This document shows, one piece after another, positions 30,804 to 44,405 of a stretch of 64,000 nucleotides of DNA. Source of the DNA: Plasmopara viticola (taxonomy: Eukaryota; Oomycota; Peronosporomycetes; Peronosporales; Peronosporaceae). Below the pieces are notes generated by a model. The model searched no databases. It worked only from the letters and a program-made list of their open reading frames with translations, and was not told where the DNA came from. Position numbers and translations under genes: made by a program. Positions within the stretch are counted from its first letter, which is position 1. Each line of letters opens with the position of its first letter. Location: contig MBPM02000062.1 of assembly GCA_001695595.3 (NCBI GenBank), forward strand, positions 434,001-498,000, in the 5' to 3' direction.

Positions 30804-32868
30804 AACCATGACCTCGGTGCATGACGTCTCGGCCAAGGTCGTCATCGACAAGTTCAACGGCGACAACTATGCAACGTGGAACCGCTACATGCGTGGCGTG
30901 TTCCTTACCAAGGCCGTGTGGCATGTTGTCAACCGCGAGGTGACTCCGACGTTTGTTGACCCTCGTGCCTCGGACGAATATGTCAGGACAAGCAACATTG
31001 CTTTTGGATTGATACTGCTCCATATGGATGCGGACTATCACCACGTTGTTGATGACTGCGAGGAAGCGTGGGTTGCGTGGGCGCGTATTAAGACGCTGTA
31101 TGGTGGATCGCAAAAGGCTGGTCGCATCTACTTGAAGCGACAACTCTTCAGCATGGAGATGGCCGAAGGTGGTAATGTCTTGCATCACTGCAATGAAGTC
31201 CTCAATATCAGCGCAAAGCTTTCCAGTATCGGCGCGAAAATGGAGGACGAAGACGTTGCAATCTGCCTTTTGCGTAGTCTGCCCAAGAGCTACGAGAATG
31301 TCGTGCTCAACTTGGAGATCAGCAATGCGGAGTTGAGGACTCAGGATGTGGTTAAGGTGCTGACGAATGAGCACATTAAGCGACAAGGGTCGAGAACTAC
31401 GACAGTTAAGACTGAGGAAGTGGCAAAGGCGTTCAGCACAGAGCGAGAATATCGCCAGTGCGCATACTGCGGAGAATTGGGGCACTCGGCGGAGCGGTGC
31501 TGGACCAAGCAGAAGGATGAGAATCGGAATGCTCGACGCGGCGGCCAATCTCGTGGACGCGGAGCAAACAATGTTCACTATCGACCAAGCGATCAATACG
31601 ACTACGACCGTGTTGAGTTTGCGGTCTCACTGGAGTGTGGACTTTCAACAACAAAAATATGCCTGGAATGTGGGCGATCGACAGTGACGCAACGCATCAT
31701 ATATGCAACAACAAGGACAAGTTTGCAAGACTCGAAGAGCACAACTTTGGCAAACCCTCGGTCGCTGACGGAAACAAAACTGCAATCAAAGGTGTCGGGA
31801 CAATCATTGAACGCGTGGTTTTGCCCAATGGTATAGAATCCGACATTGAATTCAAGGACGTATTGTTCGTGCCAGCAATAAACGAGAATTTGCTTTCGGT
31901 GCCACAGATCAACAAGAGTGGCAAGTTCCAAGTGGTATTTGATGGTCCACTCATGGACATTGCGCGCAAAGTCTCAAATCAGGTTGTGGCTACAGCAGAC
32001 CTTGTGGACGGTCTTAACTGGCTTCGTACTTCCCAGTATTCAGCAAATTCGGCGGTGCGGGGACAAAACACCAATCTGCACGCAAGAATGGGTCACGCTC
32101 CAATCGACATGCTTCGCAGGATGGTCAATGGTGGAAGGATCAAAGACGCAAATGTGCCATTAGGTTCAAGTGATCAAGGCATGTGTCGAGGGTGTCAGTT
32201 AATAAAAAATGGCTCAAAAACCATTTCCTAGCTCCCAAGACAAGCGTCAATATGATACGTATGAGCTTCTACACTTTGACATATGCGGTCCCATGGAACA
32301 AGACTCTTTGGGTGGAAGCAGGTACTTGCTCCTCATTGTAGACGAGGCCAGCAGATGCATGAAGGGCTTTTGCTTAAGGGCCAAATCTGAATCCGAAGAA
32401 TGTCTCACAAGCTACATCCTCAAGGTTCAAACGCAATTCGGTAAGCAAGTCAAGTTTGTGAGACATGATGGAGCGCGAGAATTCGCAACAAATTTGCTCA
32501 AGATCTTCTATGGCGATCAAGGTATTGAGCAGCAGTCACACTTCCATACGCGCATCAAACAAATGGAACAGCTGAGCAGGCCATCAGAACTATCGTTACG
32601 ATCGGCCGCGCTTTACTGCACTATGCAAAACTCGACAAGCTCTTTTGGGGTAAAGCGGCAATGACGGCAATTTATATCGAGAATTGACTGCCTTCACCCA
32701 AGATTGCAAACAAAACCCCGTTTGAGGTTGTGTACAAGTCCGAGCCAAGTGTAAAACACCTGCGTGTATTCGGCTGCCGAACATTTACACTCACACCAAA
32801 ACAAAAGCGACTCAAGTGGGATCCAAAAGCTCGCACTGGCATTTTTATGGGCTATCAAGAGTCATCAA
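30796..32868 (+). pseudogene. B1a gag-pol, Gag to integrase
   Basis: Gag from 30796: [38 protein letters not shown], knuckle [14 protein letters not shown] (31459-31500). An A run of five (31653-31657), against six in B1b, shifts the frame before the protease. The protease motif reads DSDATHHIC (Gly to Asp), which should kill it. GAG-pre-integrase HARMGHAP; a lesion at about 32196 after CRGCQ, shared in part with B1b, breaks the frame before the integrase (HFDICGPMEQ, HDGAREF). The integrase end is decayed (NGT lost, TGA in ENRLPSP region near 32688). Ends GYQESS at the ATCAA site of A1. Confidence 0.9.
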
Positions 32869-33149
32869 TGTTGAAAAGGTCGAAGTGAGCACTAGTTGGC
32901 AAAATGCAAAGTAAATATATTTAAAAAGGTTCTTAGTTCACAACTACATGCTACCTCTAAGCCAATGATTAATCAAAGCCAATCAGAACGACTCGCCATC
33001 CGGGCGCAATCATCTTCCCATCCCGAGATCGATCTTTTGCCCATCTTGAACCCGCTCCCTCGGTCAGTCATCAACTGATTGCAGATACCGATACTTACCG
33101 ATATGTAGTCGCTGGTCGAGGCGTATCATCACCAGCATCTTCGACAACA
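32869..33149 (-). repeat. A1 3' LTR
   Basis: On plus TGTTGAAAAGGTCG...TTCGACAACA. The purine tract complement CTCCCACTCGACTC follows at 33150. Confidence 0.94.
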
Positions 33150-35496
33150 CTCCCACTCGACTCGGCAACGGCGACGCCTTGTATCCCAAGTTTAGAACGC
33201 AGAACATCGAACTGCGCGGATGGAATTGGCTTCGTCATTATGTCGGCCAGCATGTCTTGCGTAGGGATGTACTCAAGGTTGACTTGGCCGTCCTCAACCT
33301 TTTCTCGCACAAAGTGGTAGCGAATGTCGATATGTTTTGTGCGCTTGTGAAATTCTGGATTCTTGGCCAACGCAATAGAACCTTGATTGTCCTCAAATAT
33401 CTTGACAGAAACTCATTGGAAGTCATCTCACCAAGCTCGCACAGAAATACCTTGAGCCACACCGCTTCTTGAGTGGCTTCTGATAAAGCCATGTACTCCG
33501 CCTTTGTTGAGGAAAGCGCCACACTTCGTTGCTTCTTACTTCGCCAGCTGATGCATCCATTATTAAGTGTAAACGCATAGCCGCTTGTACTTCGGCGAGA
33601 TTCGATGTCTCCAGTCCAGTCTGCATCCGAATACCCAAGTAGCTTAGCCGAACCGCAACTTGAAGACTGGAGTCCATGCGTTTCCGTCGCCTTTAAGTAT
33701 CGCAGAACCCGCTTGAGTGCTTGTCAATGCGTCGGACACGGATCAGCAGCAAACTGGCTTAGAACTCCCACAGCCGCAGTAAGGTCCGGTCGCGTCGCAA
33801 CCATAAGATACATTATGCCACCAACACAACTTCGATAAGGCACATTCTTCATCGTAACTTCATGCTTGCAGCCGCCTTCACACATGTTCTTTGTCAGCTT
33901 GAGCCCTGCTTCTTGAGGCGTCTCGACAGGCTTGCTATCTTGCATGCCAAACTTGCTCAGAATTGACTTGAGAAACTTGGTTTGTCGCATCGTGACTCGC
34001 CCGGATACTTGGTCTTGACCGGCATCCATACCGAGAAAGTACTTAAGCTCGCCGAGGTCAGTCATCTCAAATCGGTCGCTTAGCGCACGCTTGGTGGAGA
34101 CAAGGAGCGAGTTGTTGCTGCTTGCTACAATGAGATCATCCACGTACAGCACAACAATAACCATATCGTCGTTCACGCGCTTGATGTAGACACAGTGATC
34201 GGACTCACACTTGCTGAAACTCATTTTGATCATAAAGTCGTCGATGGTTTGGTTTCACATGCGCGGTGATTGCTTAAGACCGAACAACGAACGCTTCAGC
34301 TTACATACATGATCTTGTTTGTTTTCGCTCACATATCCTTCAGGCTGCTGCATATAAATTGCTTCATCCAGAACTCCGTTTAAAAAAGCAGTCTTCACGA
34401 CCATCTGATGTAGCGTCAAACCGTACTTGGCAGCCATATTCAACGCATTGCGAATTGAAGTAAACTTCGCCACCGGCGCAAATGTCTCCTCATAATCAAC
34501 TCCAAACTTTTGTGAAAATCCCTTGGCAACGAGTCGCGCCTTGAACCGCTCGATAATCCCATCTTGGTTTTCCTTGACTCGAAACACCCATCTGCAGCCG
34601 ATCGCTTTGCGTCCTTTAGGCAGAGGAACAACATCCCAAGTCTTGTTCTTGTGGAGTGACTCTAGCTCCGAGTCGCATGCAGCTTTCCATTGGCCCGCGT
34701 CACTGGATTCCATCGCCGACTTGAACGTTGTCGGCAATTCTCCCACTGAAAACACGACGTGGGCGGCTTCGTAGCCCTCTTCGCAAATTGTAGCCAGAGC
34801 CGACATTTCTTCGAGTGTCGAGTGTTGGTTTTTGGGCACATGACGCTTGGGCTTCGAAACTTCAGTCACCTTTTCCAAAGATTGAGTACGAGTGTGCCGC
34901 TTACTTCCCAATTCGGAGTCCGTACTTGCATCTTGTGTCTCATCCTGCTCTTGCTCAAACTCGTTTTCGTCGTCCGTCGATATTCCTTCATCCTCATCAT
35001 GAATCTCGACAATAGTACTTTTATTTTTGAAAGTCGTTCTTCAACTGTCGAAAGTGTCTTCCTTGAACTGAGCATCACGACTCATAACGATTCGACCAGT
35101 CGACAATTCTTCAAAGCGATACGTCTTTTGGTGCTCCGAGTAGCCCAAAAATCGACACAATATTGCTTTCGCATCCAGTTTCGAGCGCTTTTCTTTCGGA
35201 ACATGCACGAACGCGTGACAACCAAACACTTTCAAGTTGGCTAATAGTGGTTTCTTGGCTGTCCAAAGCTCGAAAGGTGACGTCTGGTGCTCGATAGCAC
35301 GCGATGGACACCGATTTCGAAGAAACATTGCTGTCATAACTGCTTCTCCCCAGTAGTGTTTGGCGAGACCCGCGTGCTCCAACATGCACCTTGCGCATTC
35401 CACAAGCGTCCGATTCATACGCTCCGCAACTCCGTTAAGCTGTGGTGTGTACGGCGGCGTATAATTGAGCACAATTCCATTATACGAGCATAACTT
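33150..35496 (-). pseudogene. A1 pol, integrase C-terminus to RNase H
   Basis: Minus strand from 35496: integrase end PPYTPQLNGVAERMNRTLVE, YWGEAVMTAMFLRNRCPSR (open 35505-35041), then RT from 34911 with VPLPKGRKAIGCRWVFRVK and VKTAFLNG, a TGA for Trp near 34255 (QSPRM), then YVDD in LYVDDLIVASSNNS (34233-33724). RNase H is shifted near 33725 and 33580, with the tail 33370-33095 ending inside the LTR. A2 entered at AACTT (35492-35496). Confidence 0.9.
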
Positions 35497-35829
35497 TGTT
35501 GACAAGAATGCGCCTCGACAAGATACTGGTGTTGTCGAAGATGCCGTGAAAGTAACGCCTCGACCTGCGACTTCATACTGGTAAGTACCGGTATCTGCAA
35601 TCAGTTGATGACTGACTTAGAAAGCGGGTTCAAGATGGGCAAAAGATCGGTTTCGAGATGGGAAGATGATTGCGCCCGGATGGGAAGATAATTGCGCCCG
35701 GATGGTGAGTCATTCTGATTGGCTTAGATAAATCATTGGCTTAGAGGTAGTATGTAGTTGCGAACTAAGGACCATTGAATATATTCACTTTGCATTTTGC
35801 CAACGACCGCTCAAGTGACCTTTCCATTA
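35497..35829 (+). repeat. A2 5' LTR
   Basis: 333 bases; about 33 bases longer at the start than E2-type LTRs, with TGTTGTCGAAGATGC following internally. Ends CCGCTCAAGTGACC then TTTCCATTA, so the last dinucleotide is TA. Two 22-base copies. Confidence 0.92.
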
Positions 35830-35841
35830 GGTTATGAGCCC
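35830..35841 (+). other. A2 primer binding site
   Basis: GGTTATGAGCCC; the Gag ATG is at 35834. Confidence 0.85.
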
Positions 35842-38800
35842 AAGCCCCGCAACCTCTGCCCCAGACACCAACTACGCCTTCGCAATGGACGCCGCCTCAG
35901 CTACGACCTCTCGCATCAACAAGTTCGACGGAACGAATTTCTACACGTGGAAATTCAAGATGCAGATGGTGTTGGAGGAGCGCGATTTGTGGGAGTTGGT
36001 CAGCTGAGAGACCAAGCTGGAACATTTTGTTACGCCGTCGGATCAGAACAATTTCAAGCTCAAGTCTCGCAAGGCGATGGCAATCATCTGCCTTGCGATG
36101 GAGGATTCGCAATTGCCGTTGGTTCGCTCGTCGAGTGGTGCGCACGATGCATGGTCAAGGCTCGAGGGACATTTCGAGAAGAAGAGTTTGGCCAATAAGC
36201 TCTTTCTTCGTCGTCGTTTCTTCACGGCCAAGATGGAAGAAGGTGAGGATGTGCTCGCGCATATCAACAAGATGAAGGCTCTAGCGGAGCAACTCGACGC
36301 GGTTGGTGCTCCAGTAAGCGAGGACGTTTTGGTGATCACGCTTCTTGCAAGTCTTAGTGAGTCGTTCGCATTTCTCATTACAGCATTGGAGTCAAGAGCC
36401 GACTCGCTGTCTTGGGAGCTTGTGACGTCTCGGCTGCTTCACGAGGTTATGAAGCGCAAGGAACAAGATGGCGGCGTCGATGGAGCCGTAAACGGTCAGG
36501 TGCAAGCGTTCGTGTCAGCGGACAATGGACGGCGCAAGGGACGACAAGTCTCAATGAAGCCCACGAGTACCTGCCACTACTGTGGCGAGCAAGGGCACTG
36601 GATCGCAAAATGTCCGGCTCAGATTCGAGAGAATGGAGAGCGTCAAAGGACGCAACGCGCTAATGTCGCGCAGAGTGAGGATTACTCTGGCGAATTTTTG
36701 TTTTCGGTTGGTGGGAGTACCACCAAGTCAAGTTCTGTGTGGCTGGTCGACTCGGGTGCGACGCAGCACATGACGTACTCGCGAGAGTACATGAAAAGAA
36801 TTACAAGACAATCTCACCGATGGACGTGCATCTTGCAGATGATGGAGTGGTTCAGGCAGTGGGCACGGGTGACATTGTTATGTCTATGGCTACTCCGCGC
36901 GGACTCAAGAAGGGTGTGCTTACTACGGTGTGGCACATCCCAAAGCTTTCGCGCAATCTTTTTTCCGTTGGACGCTTTACGAAAGATGTTGGCCCGGTCA
37001 CGTTTGAGCGCGATGGATGTTTTGCCGAAGCTAAAGGTGTCCGTTGGAAGCTTGGTGCTCGCGAAGGCAAGGGTTTGTTTAGGCTCTGCATGACGCCTGT
37101 CAATATTGACGCAGCCAATGTGACAAGTTCGTCGGGATGCCATGGGGACACCACGTCGTACCTCTGGCACCTTCGACTTGGCCACATTGGTTACGGCGGT
37201 CTAGATGCCATTGTCAAGAAGAAGTTTGGAATTGGTATCAACCTCAAGACAGCTACTCAGTGGGAAACATGCGAGGGCTGTGCGCTGGGCAAACAGACGC
37301 GGGTGAGCTTTATGAACTCCTCCCCAAGTCGTGCCAAACACGTGTTGGAGACTATTCACAGCGACGTGTGCGGTCCCATGCAATCACCAACGTTTGGAGG
37401 CAAGCGCTATTTCGTTACATTCGTTGACGAAAAGTCGCATTTTGCGTTGTCTTCTTGCTCAGAAACAAGTCTGAAGTATCCGACAAGTTTGCAGAATTTG
37501 TTGCGCTAGCGGAAAACCAAACTTGCCGCCGCGTCAAGACACTTCGTTGCGATAATGGCGGAGAATACGTGAACGGCGCCATCACGACGTTCTGTACAGA
37601 GCGTGGTATTGTACAGAAATTGACACCGCCGTACACACCCCAGCTAAATGGCGTTGCAGAGCGAATGAATCGGACGCTTGTGGAATGTGCTCGCTGTATG
37701 CTAGAGCACGCCAACTTGCCGAAGTCTTACTGGTGTAGCCGTCATGACTGCCACTTTCCTACGGAATCGGTGCCCAACGCGCGCCATCAAGTCCGAGATG
37801 TCACCTTATCAAATTTGGACCAGCAAGAAACCGCTTCTGGCAAACCTTAAGGTTTTTGGTTGCCACGCGTACGTTCAAGTGCCGAAGGAAAAACGGACCA
37901 AGTTTGATGCTCGATCGGTGCGGTGCCGATTTCTTGGTTACTCGGATCACGAAAAAGCGTATCGCTTTGAAGAAATTGTGAGTGGTCGAGTACTTGTGAG
38001 CCGCGACGCACAGTTCATGGAGGATGTCTTCGACAGTGGGAGACGAAGTTATGACAGCAATGAAGTGATTATTCAAGATGATGCAAGCGATTGTTCGGCA
38101 GGATCTAATGGGACTGACTGCGAGCAAGAAGAAGTTACGGCTCCGGATGTGGAGGTCGAACCAGGAAGCAAGCGTATTCAGCGGTCGCGATCGCTAGAGA
38201 AGGTTGCAGACCACCCAAAGCCCAAGCGTCAAAGCCGACCACAGATGTCACTGGACGAGATGTCAGCAGTGGCTCACGGCGATTTTGAAGCGGCCTTTGT
38301 TGTAGATTCAGTGGGAGAAGTGCCAACTACGTACAAGTCGGCAATGGAATCTAGCAACGCGGCCAAGTGGAAAGAGGCATGCGACTCGGAAATCGACTCC
38401 CTCCGCACAGACAAGACGTGGTCGTTGGTGCCGTTGCCTCAAGGACAAAAAGCTATTGGCTGTCGATGGGTGTTTCGAGTCAAGGAGAATCAAGCAGGAG
38501 GGATTGAGCGATTCAAGGCTCGACTTGTCGCCAAAGGATTTTCGCAAAAGCACGGTATCGACTATGATGAAACATTTGCACCGGTGGCCAAGTTTACTTC
38601 AATTCGGATTCTCCTCAGTTTGACAGCCAAGTACGGACTTAAAGCGCACCAGATGGATGTCAAGACAGCTTTCTTGAACGGGTCTCTCGATGGAGACATT
38701 TACATGGTTCAGCCACAAGGTTACGAGGACGAACGCCAGCCAGATCATGTTTGTCAGCTCAAGCGGTCGCTTTACGGATTGTAACAGTCACCTCGTATGT

Positions 38801-39720
38801 GGAATCAGACGATTGACAAGTTCATGATTATGCTGGGATTCAAGAAGTGCGAAGCCGATCATTGTGTGTACGTGAAGCGAGATGACCAGCACATGACTTT
38901 TGTGGCTCTTTACGTTGATGATTTGGTACTCGCGAGCAGTGACGGCAGGATGCTCAAGTCAACTAAGCGAGCATTAAGCGAGCGTTTCGAAATGACTGAC
39001 TTAGGTGATCTCAAGTATTTTCTGGGCATCGAAATTGAACAGGATCGTTCTGCTGGTATTGTGGCAATGCGTCAGACCAAGTTCGCCAAAGACATTTTGA
39101 TGAAGTTCGGCATGGTGAACAGCAACCCGGTCAAGACACCCCAATAACCTGGCCTCAAGCTGACGAAGACAATGTGCGAAGGCGGCTGCCAGCACAGTAC
39201 AACGATGGCAAATGTTCCGTACCAAAATGCGGTTGGGTGTCTCATGTATCTCATGGTCGGGACGCGGCCGGACCTCGCCGCTGCAGTGGGAGTTCTTTCT
39301 CAATTTGCTGCTGATCCATGCCCTACGCATTGGCAAGCTCTCAAGCGCGTGTTTCGGTACATTTAAGGCACGACTACACATGGAATCACGTTCGACAAAT
39401 CAAGCAAGGACAAGCTGCAAGGTTTTTCTGACGCGGACTGGGCTGGCGATGCTGATACTCGACGAAGTACAAGTGGTTACGCGTTTACAATGAATTCAGG
39501 GTGCATCAGCTGGAGAAGCAAGAAACAAAGGACGGTTGCGCTCTCGTCAACGGAGGCAGAGTACATGGCGCTGACAGAAGCTGTTCAAGAGGCGATTTGG
39601 CTTAAAGCATTCCTATGCGAGCTTGGTGAAATGAAGAGCAACGAGCCTGTCAAGATTTACGAAGACAATCAAGGCTCGATTGCGCTTGCCAAGAACCCCG
39701 AGTTCCACAAGCGTACCAAG
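35834..39720 (+). pseudogene. A2 gag-pol, Gag to RNase H core
   Basis: Starts MSPSPATSAPDTNYAFAM in the PBS. TGA replaces Gly at about 36007. Gag then stays open from 36077 with SGAHDAWSRLEGHFEKK, knuckle CHYCGEQGHWIAKC and protease DSGATQHM. A frame change near 36795 leads into GAG-pre-integrase and integrase (36739-37509), with further shifts near 37450 and 37735. The frame 37744-38784 covers the integrase C-terminus and RT to LYGL, then TAA replaces Lys. YVDD stands in LYVDDLVLASSD; TAA for Glu near 39145 and another stop near 39364. RNase H (39490-39720) ends at KRTK, where A3 inserted. Confidence 0.9.
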
Positions 39721-40021
39721 TGTTGTCGAAAATGCTGGCGCAGAAACGCCTCGACCAGCGGCTATATATCGGTAAGTACGGGTATCTGCAATCAATTGTT
39801 GACTGACTGAATGAGCGGGTTCAAGATGGGCAAAAGATCGGTTTCAGGATGGGAAGATGATTGCGCCCGGATGGGAAGATGATTGCGCCACGATTGTAAG
39901 TCTCTCTGATTGGCTTAGATAAATCATTGGCTTAGAGGTAGCATGTAGTTGCGAACTAAGGACGTTTTAAATATATTCACTTTGCATTCTGCCATCTACA
40001 GCACAAGTGCTTCTTACAACA
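39721..40021 (+). repeat. A3 5' LTR
   Basis: Starts TGTTGTCGAAAATGC and ends CTTCTTACAACA. Two 22-base copies against one in the 3' LTR, so a unit was gained or lost after insertion. Confidence 0.94.
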
Positions 40022-40033
40022 GGTTATGAGCCC
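40022..40033 (+). other. A3 primer binding site
   Basis: GGTTATGAGCCC; the Gag ATG is at 40026. Confidence 0.85.
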
Positions 40034-43000
40034 AAGCTCCGCCAACTCTGCCCCCGACACCGACTACGCTTTCGCTATGGACAATGCCACCGCCACCAAC
40101 TCACGCATCAACAAGTTCGATGGAACAAATTTCCACACATGGAAGTTCAAGATGCAGATGGTGCTTGAGGAGCGGGACCTATGGGAGGAAGCGAGTGGGG
40201 TAGTCAAGATGGAGGACTTGACAACGGCCTTGGACCAGCTGACGTTTAAGCGCAAGTCAAGAACGGCGCTTGCAATCATCTGTCTCGCGATGGAAGATTC
40301 GCAGCTGCCTCTTGTGCGCTCGGCAACTGGAGCGCATGATGCATGGTCACGGCTCGAAGGCCACTTCGAGAAGAAGAGCTTAGCGAACAAGCTCTTTCTT
40401 CGTCGTCGTTTCTTCACGGCCAAGATGGACGAAGGTTACGATGTGCTCGCGCATATCAACAAGATGAAGACTCTGGCAGAACAGCTCGACGCAGTGGGCG
40501 CTCCGGTAACAGAGGATGACTTGGTGATCACGCTTCTTGGGAGTTTGAGTGAGTCATTTTCATTTCTTATAACAGCTTTGGAGTCGAGATCGGACTCGCT
40601 GTCGTGGGAGCTCGTGACATCTCGACTATTGCATGAAGACATGAAACGAAAGGAACAAGGTATTGGGGCCGATGGAGCTGCGCATGGTCAAGGGCAAGCG
40701 TTTTTTGGCGAATGACTACAGCAAGCGTAAGGGTGGGCGACCAGTGCAAAAGGTCAGCGCGTGCCACTACTGTGGGGAACAAGGACATTGGATTGCCAAG
40801 TGTCCTGTTCGAATTCGCGAGAATGGTGAGCGACAGAAATCGCAACGAGCGAATATCGCGCAAGTCGATGATGACAATGGCGATTTTCTCTTTTCGGCTG
40901 GAGACAGCATTCCCAAATCGGGTGAAGTGTGGCTGATTGACTCTGGAGCGACGCAGCACATGACAAGTTCCAAAAAATTCATGCGAAATTTCAAGACAAT
41001 TACGCCGAGGGATGTGCACCTTGAAGACGATGGAGTGGTGCAAGCGATTGGGTCCGGCGACATCGTGATGTCAATGCACACTCCACACGGTATAAAGAAG
41101 GGACTGCTTACTGGTGTGTGGTATATCCCAAAGCTTTCTCGAAATTTTTTTTCAGTCGGCCGATTTACGAAGGATGTTGGCGCCGTGACGTTTGAACATG
41201 AAGGTTGTTTTGCTATGACAAAGGGCCTCAAGTGGAAGCTTGGTGCTCGCGAAGGCAAAGGTCTGCTCAAGCTCTGCATGACGCCACTTCTTCCGGATGA
41301 GGCTAATGTGATAACTTCGTCGGGATGCCATGGGGACACCTATTCGTACCTCTGGCACCTTCGATTTGGTCATATAAGCTATGGTGGTCTCGACACTATG
41401 ATAAAGAAAAAGATCGGCTACGGACTTGGCATGGGTTCAGTTAAACAGTGGGAGAAGTGTGTCGGGTGCTCACTCGGTAAGCAAACAAGAGTGAGTTTCT
41501 CAAATTTGTCACCAAGCCGCTCAAAGCAACTGCTTGAGGTAATTCACAGCGATGTGTGTGGGCCGATGCAGACATCGACTTTTGGTGGAAAGCGTTACTT
41601 TGTCACATTTATTGATGACAAGTCACACTTTTGCATGGTTTACTTGCTGCGGAACAAGTCGGAAGTAGCCGCGAAATTCGAAAATTTTGTCGTTCTTGCC
41701 GAGAACCAAACAGGAAAGCGAGTGAAAACGCTTCGCAGTGTTAATGGCGGAGAGCACACTTCGAGCGAAATGGCCAAGTTTTGCAGCAATCATGGAATCG
41801 TGCAGAAATTTACGCCGCCCTACACTCCTCAGCTTAACGGAGTTGCAGAGCGAATGAACAGAACATTGGTGGAATGTGCACGCTGCATGATGGAGCATGC
41901 TGGATTGACGAAGGTGTACTGGGGTGAAGCAGTCATGACGGCTATGTTTCTTCGAAATCGGTGTCCAACGCGTGCTCTCAATCAAGACATTTCGCCATAT
42001 CAAGCTTGGACGGGAAAGAAGCCATTGCTTGCGAATCTGAAAGTCTTTGGCTGCCATGCATATGTGACGATGCCTAAAAAGAAGCGCGCAAAGTTTGATG
42101 CCCGATCGGTTCGCTGTCGATTTATCGGATATTCGGATCATGAAAAAGCGTATCGGTTCGAGGAAATCAAGAGTGGTCGTGTGCTGGTAAGCCGAGACGC
42201 GCAATCCATGGAAGACGTTTTCGACATTGGAAAGCGTGGTTATCGTCAAGAGCAAGTCTTATACATGATGAAAATACAACGGATGAGGACTCGCAGCATG
42301 AGGACCAAATTCATAACGATGATGCGGAAATGGAAGAAAGCGATGAAAGTGGTAACAAGAGACACCAGCGAACGGATTCGTTGGAGAAGGCCACTGAGAC
42401 AAGAAGTGCTAAGCGGTTCGCACAGCACAACACGCACTCTGCTCGGTATAGCAGAAATCAAGGCCTTGATGTGATGTCAGCAGCAGCTCAAGATGGCTCA
42501 AGCTTCGAGGCTGCTTACGTCATGGATTCAGGGGGAGATATGCCAACTACGTTCAAGTCGGCTATGGAATCCAAGAACGCAAGCAAATGGAAAGCAGCAT
42601 GTGACTCGGAGATCGACTCGCTGTCTAAAAATGACACCTGGGATTTCGTGCAACTGCCAAAAGGACGCAAAGCAATCGGCTGCAGATGGGTGTTTCGTGT
42701 CAAAGAAAACCAGGATGGTCGAGTTGAGCGATACAAGGCTCGACTGGTTGCAAAGGGTTTTTCGCAGAAGTTTGGCATCGACTACGAGGAAACTTTCGCA
42801 CCTGTGGCCAAGTTCACCTCGATTCGGATCGTGCTGAGTTTGGCAGCCAGGTACAATCTTTTGCTTCACCAAATGGATGTGAAGACAGCGTTTCTGAACG
42901 GTATGCTCGATGAAGACATCTATATGACACAGCCGGACGGATACGTTGACGCAACCCACCCCGACTACGTTTGCAAGCTTAAACGATCGTTATACGGCTT

Positions 43001-44181
43001 AAAATAGTCACCTCGCATTAGAACCAGACCATTGACGATTTTATGCTCAAGATTGGTTTTATCAAGTGCGACTCAGACCATTGTGTGTACGTCAAACGGA
43101 ATGGTAATGGTGACATGGCTTTTGTGGTTCTTTACGTTGACGACCTCATCATCGCAAGTGGCAACGAAGAGCTCATTGAATCGACTAAGCGCATGCTGAG
43201 CAATCGGTTTGAGATGACAGATCTTGGTGAACTCAGGTATTTTCTCGGTGTTGAGATCAAGGTCGACCACAAGGCTGGCCAAGCGACGATGCGGCAAACA
43301 AATTTCCTGAAGTCAATATTAATCAAGTTTGGCATGCAAGAAAGTAAGCCTGTGAGGACGCCTCAAGACCCTGGACTTAAGTTGAAGAAGAACATGTGCG
43401 AGGGCGGCTGCAAACATGAAGAAACCATGAAGAATGTGCCTTACCGAAGTGCTGTCGGAGCTATCATGTACTTGATGGTGGCGACGCGTCCGGACCTCGC
43501 TGCGGCAGTAGGTGCCCTCAGCCAATTTGCGTCGGATCCCTGTCCAACACACTGGCAAGCTCTCAAGCGCGTATTGCGGTATCTTCAAGCAACACCAACA
43601 TATGGACTCGAATTTACGCGTAACGGCACCGCCAAGCTAATGGGCTATTCAGATGCAGATTGGGCTGGAGACATTGAGTCTCGCAGAAGCACAAGCGGAT
43701 ATTTGTTCAAGCTAAATGGCGGATGTATCAGCTGGTGAAGCAAGAAACAGCGGACGGTGGCGCTTTCATCGACCGAAGCCGAATACATGGCCCTTTCGGA
43801 GGCTACACAAGAAGCAGTGTGGCTCAAGACTTTTCTATGCGAACTCGGCGAAATAAGAAAGGACGATGCGATCAAGATTTATGAAGACAACCAAGGCTCG
43901 ATCGCGCTGGCCAAGAACCCGAAGTTCCACAAGCGCACTAAGCACATCGACATTCGAACCATTTCGTGCGCGAGAAGGTTGAAGCCAATCAAGTGGTGCT
44001 CGAGTACTGTCCGACTCAGGATATGCAGGCCGATATCATGACGAAGTCAATTCCAGCTACGCAATTCTGCAAACTTCGAAGCATGCTCGGTATTCAAGCA
44101 CAAAAGGCTGTCGAGTCGAGTGGAAGTGTTGTCGAAGATGCTGGCGCAGAAACGCCTCGACCAGCGGCTATATATCGGTAA
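40026..44181 (+). pseudogene. A3 gag-pol, best kept family 1 copy but broken
   Basis: Gag 40026-40715: MSPSSANSAPDTDYAFAM, INKFDGTNFHTWKFKMQMVL, SGAHDAW-like core. A run of six T near 40700 moves the frame; from there 40663-42474 stays open with knuckle CHYCGEQGHWIAKC, protease DSGATQHM, GAG-pre-integrase, integrase (IHSDVCGPM; NGGEHTS where others have DNGGEY, the preceding Asp is Val) and AERMNRTLVE. A frame change near 42245 leads to RT (42330-43007), TAG for Gln at 43005-43007, then YVDD in LYVDDLIIASGNE (near 43131). RNase H has TGA for Arg near 43737 and a shift near 43958. The frame ends TAA 44179-44181 in the LTR. Confidence 0.9.
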
Positions 44182-44405
44182 GTACGGGTATCTGCAATCA
44201 ATTGATGACTGACTGAATGAGCGGGTTCAAGATGGGCAAAAGATCGGTTTCAGGATGGGAAGATGATTGCGCCACGATTGTAAGTCTCTCTGATTGGCTT
44301 AGATAAATCATTGGCTTAGAGGTAGCATGTAGTTGCGAACTAAGGACCTTTTAAATATATTCACTTTACATTTTGTCATCTACAGCACAAGTGCTTCTTA
44401 CAACA
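44127..44405 (+). repeat. A3 3' LTR
   Basis: Starts after the purine tract GAGTGGAAG and ends CTTACAACA before CCAAG. One 22-base copy. Confidence 0.94.

Larger units (their letters stand above)
39721..44405 (+). mobile_element. A3, innermost family 1 copia element
   Basis: LTRs 39721-40021 and 44127-44405, target duplication CCAAG at 39716-39720 and 44406-44410. The LTRs differ by about six substitutions and one 22-base repeat unit. Fourth level of nesting: A3 in A2 in A1 in B1a. Confidence 0.95.

Noticed and set aside
40690..40720. A3 frame change in a run of six T between Gag and the zinc knuckle, as a possible programmed frameshift.
   Set aside because: The position before the zinc knuckle is odd for recoding, and other copies (A2, E1, E2, A1) read through this point in one frame. 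A chance insertion of one T is simpler.
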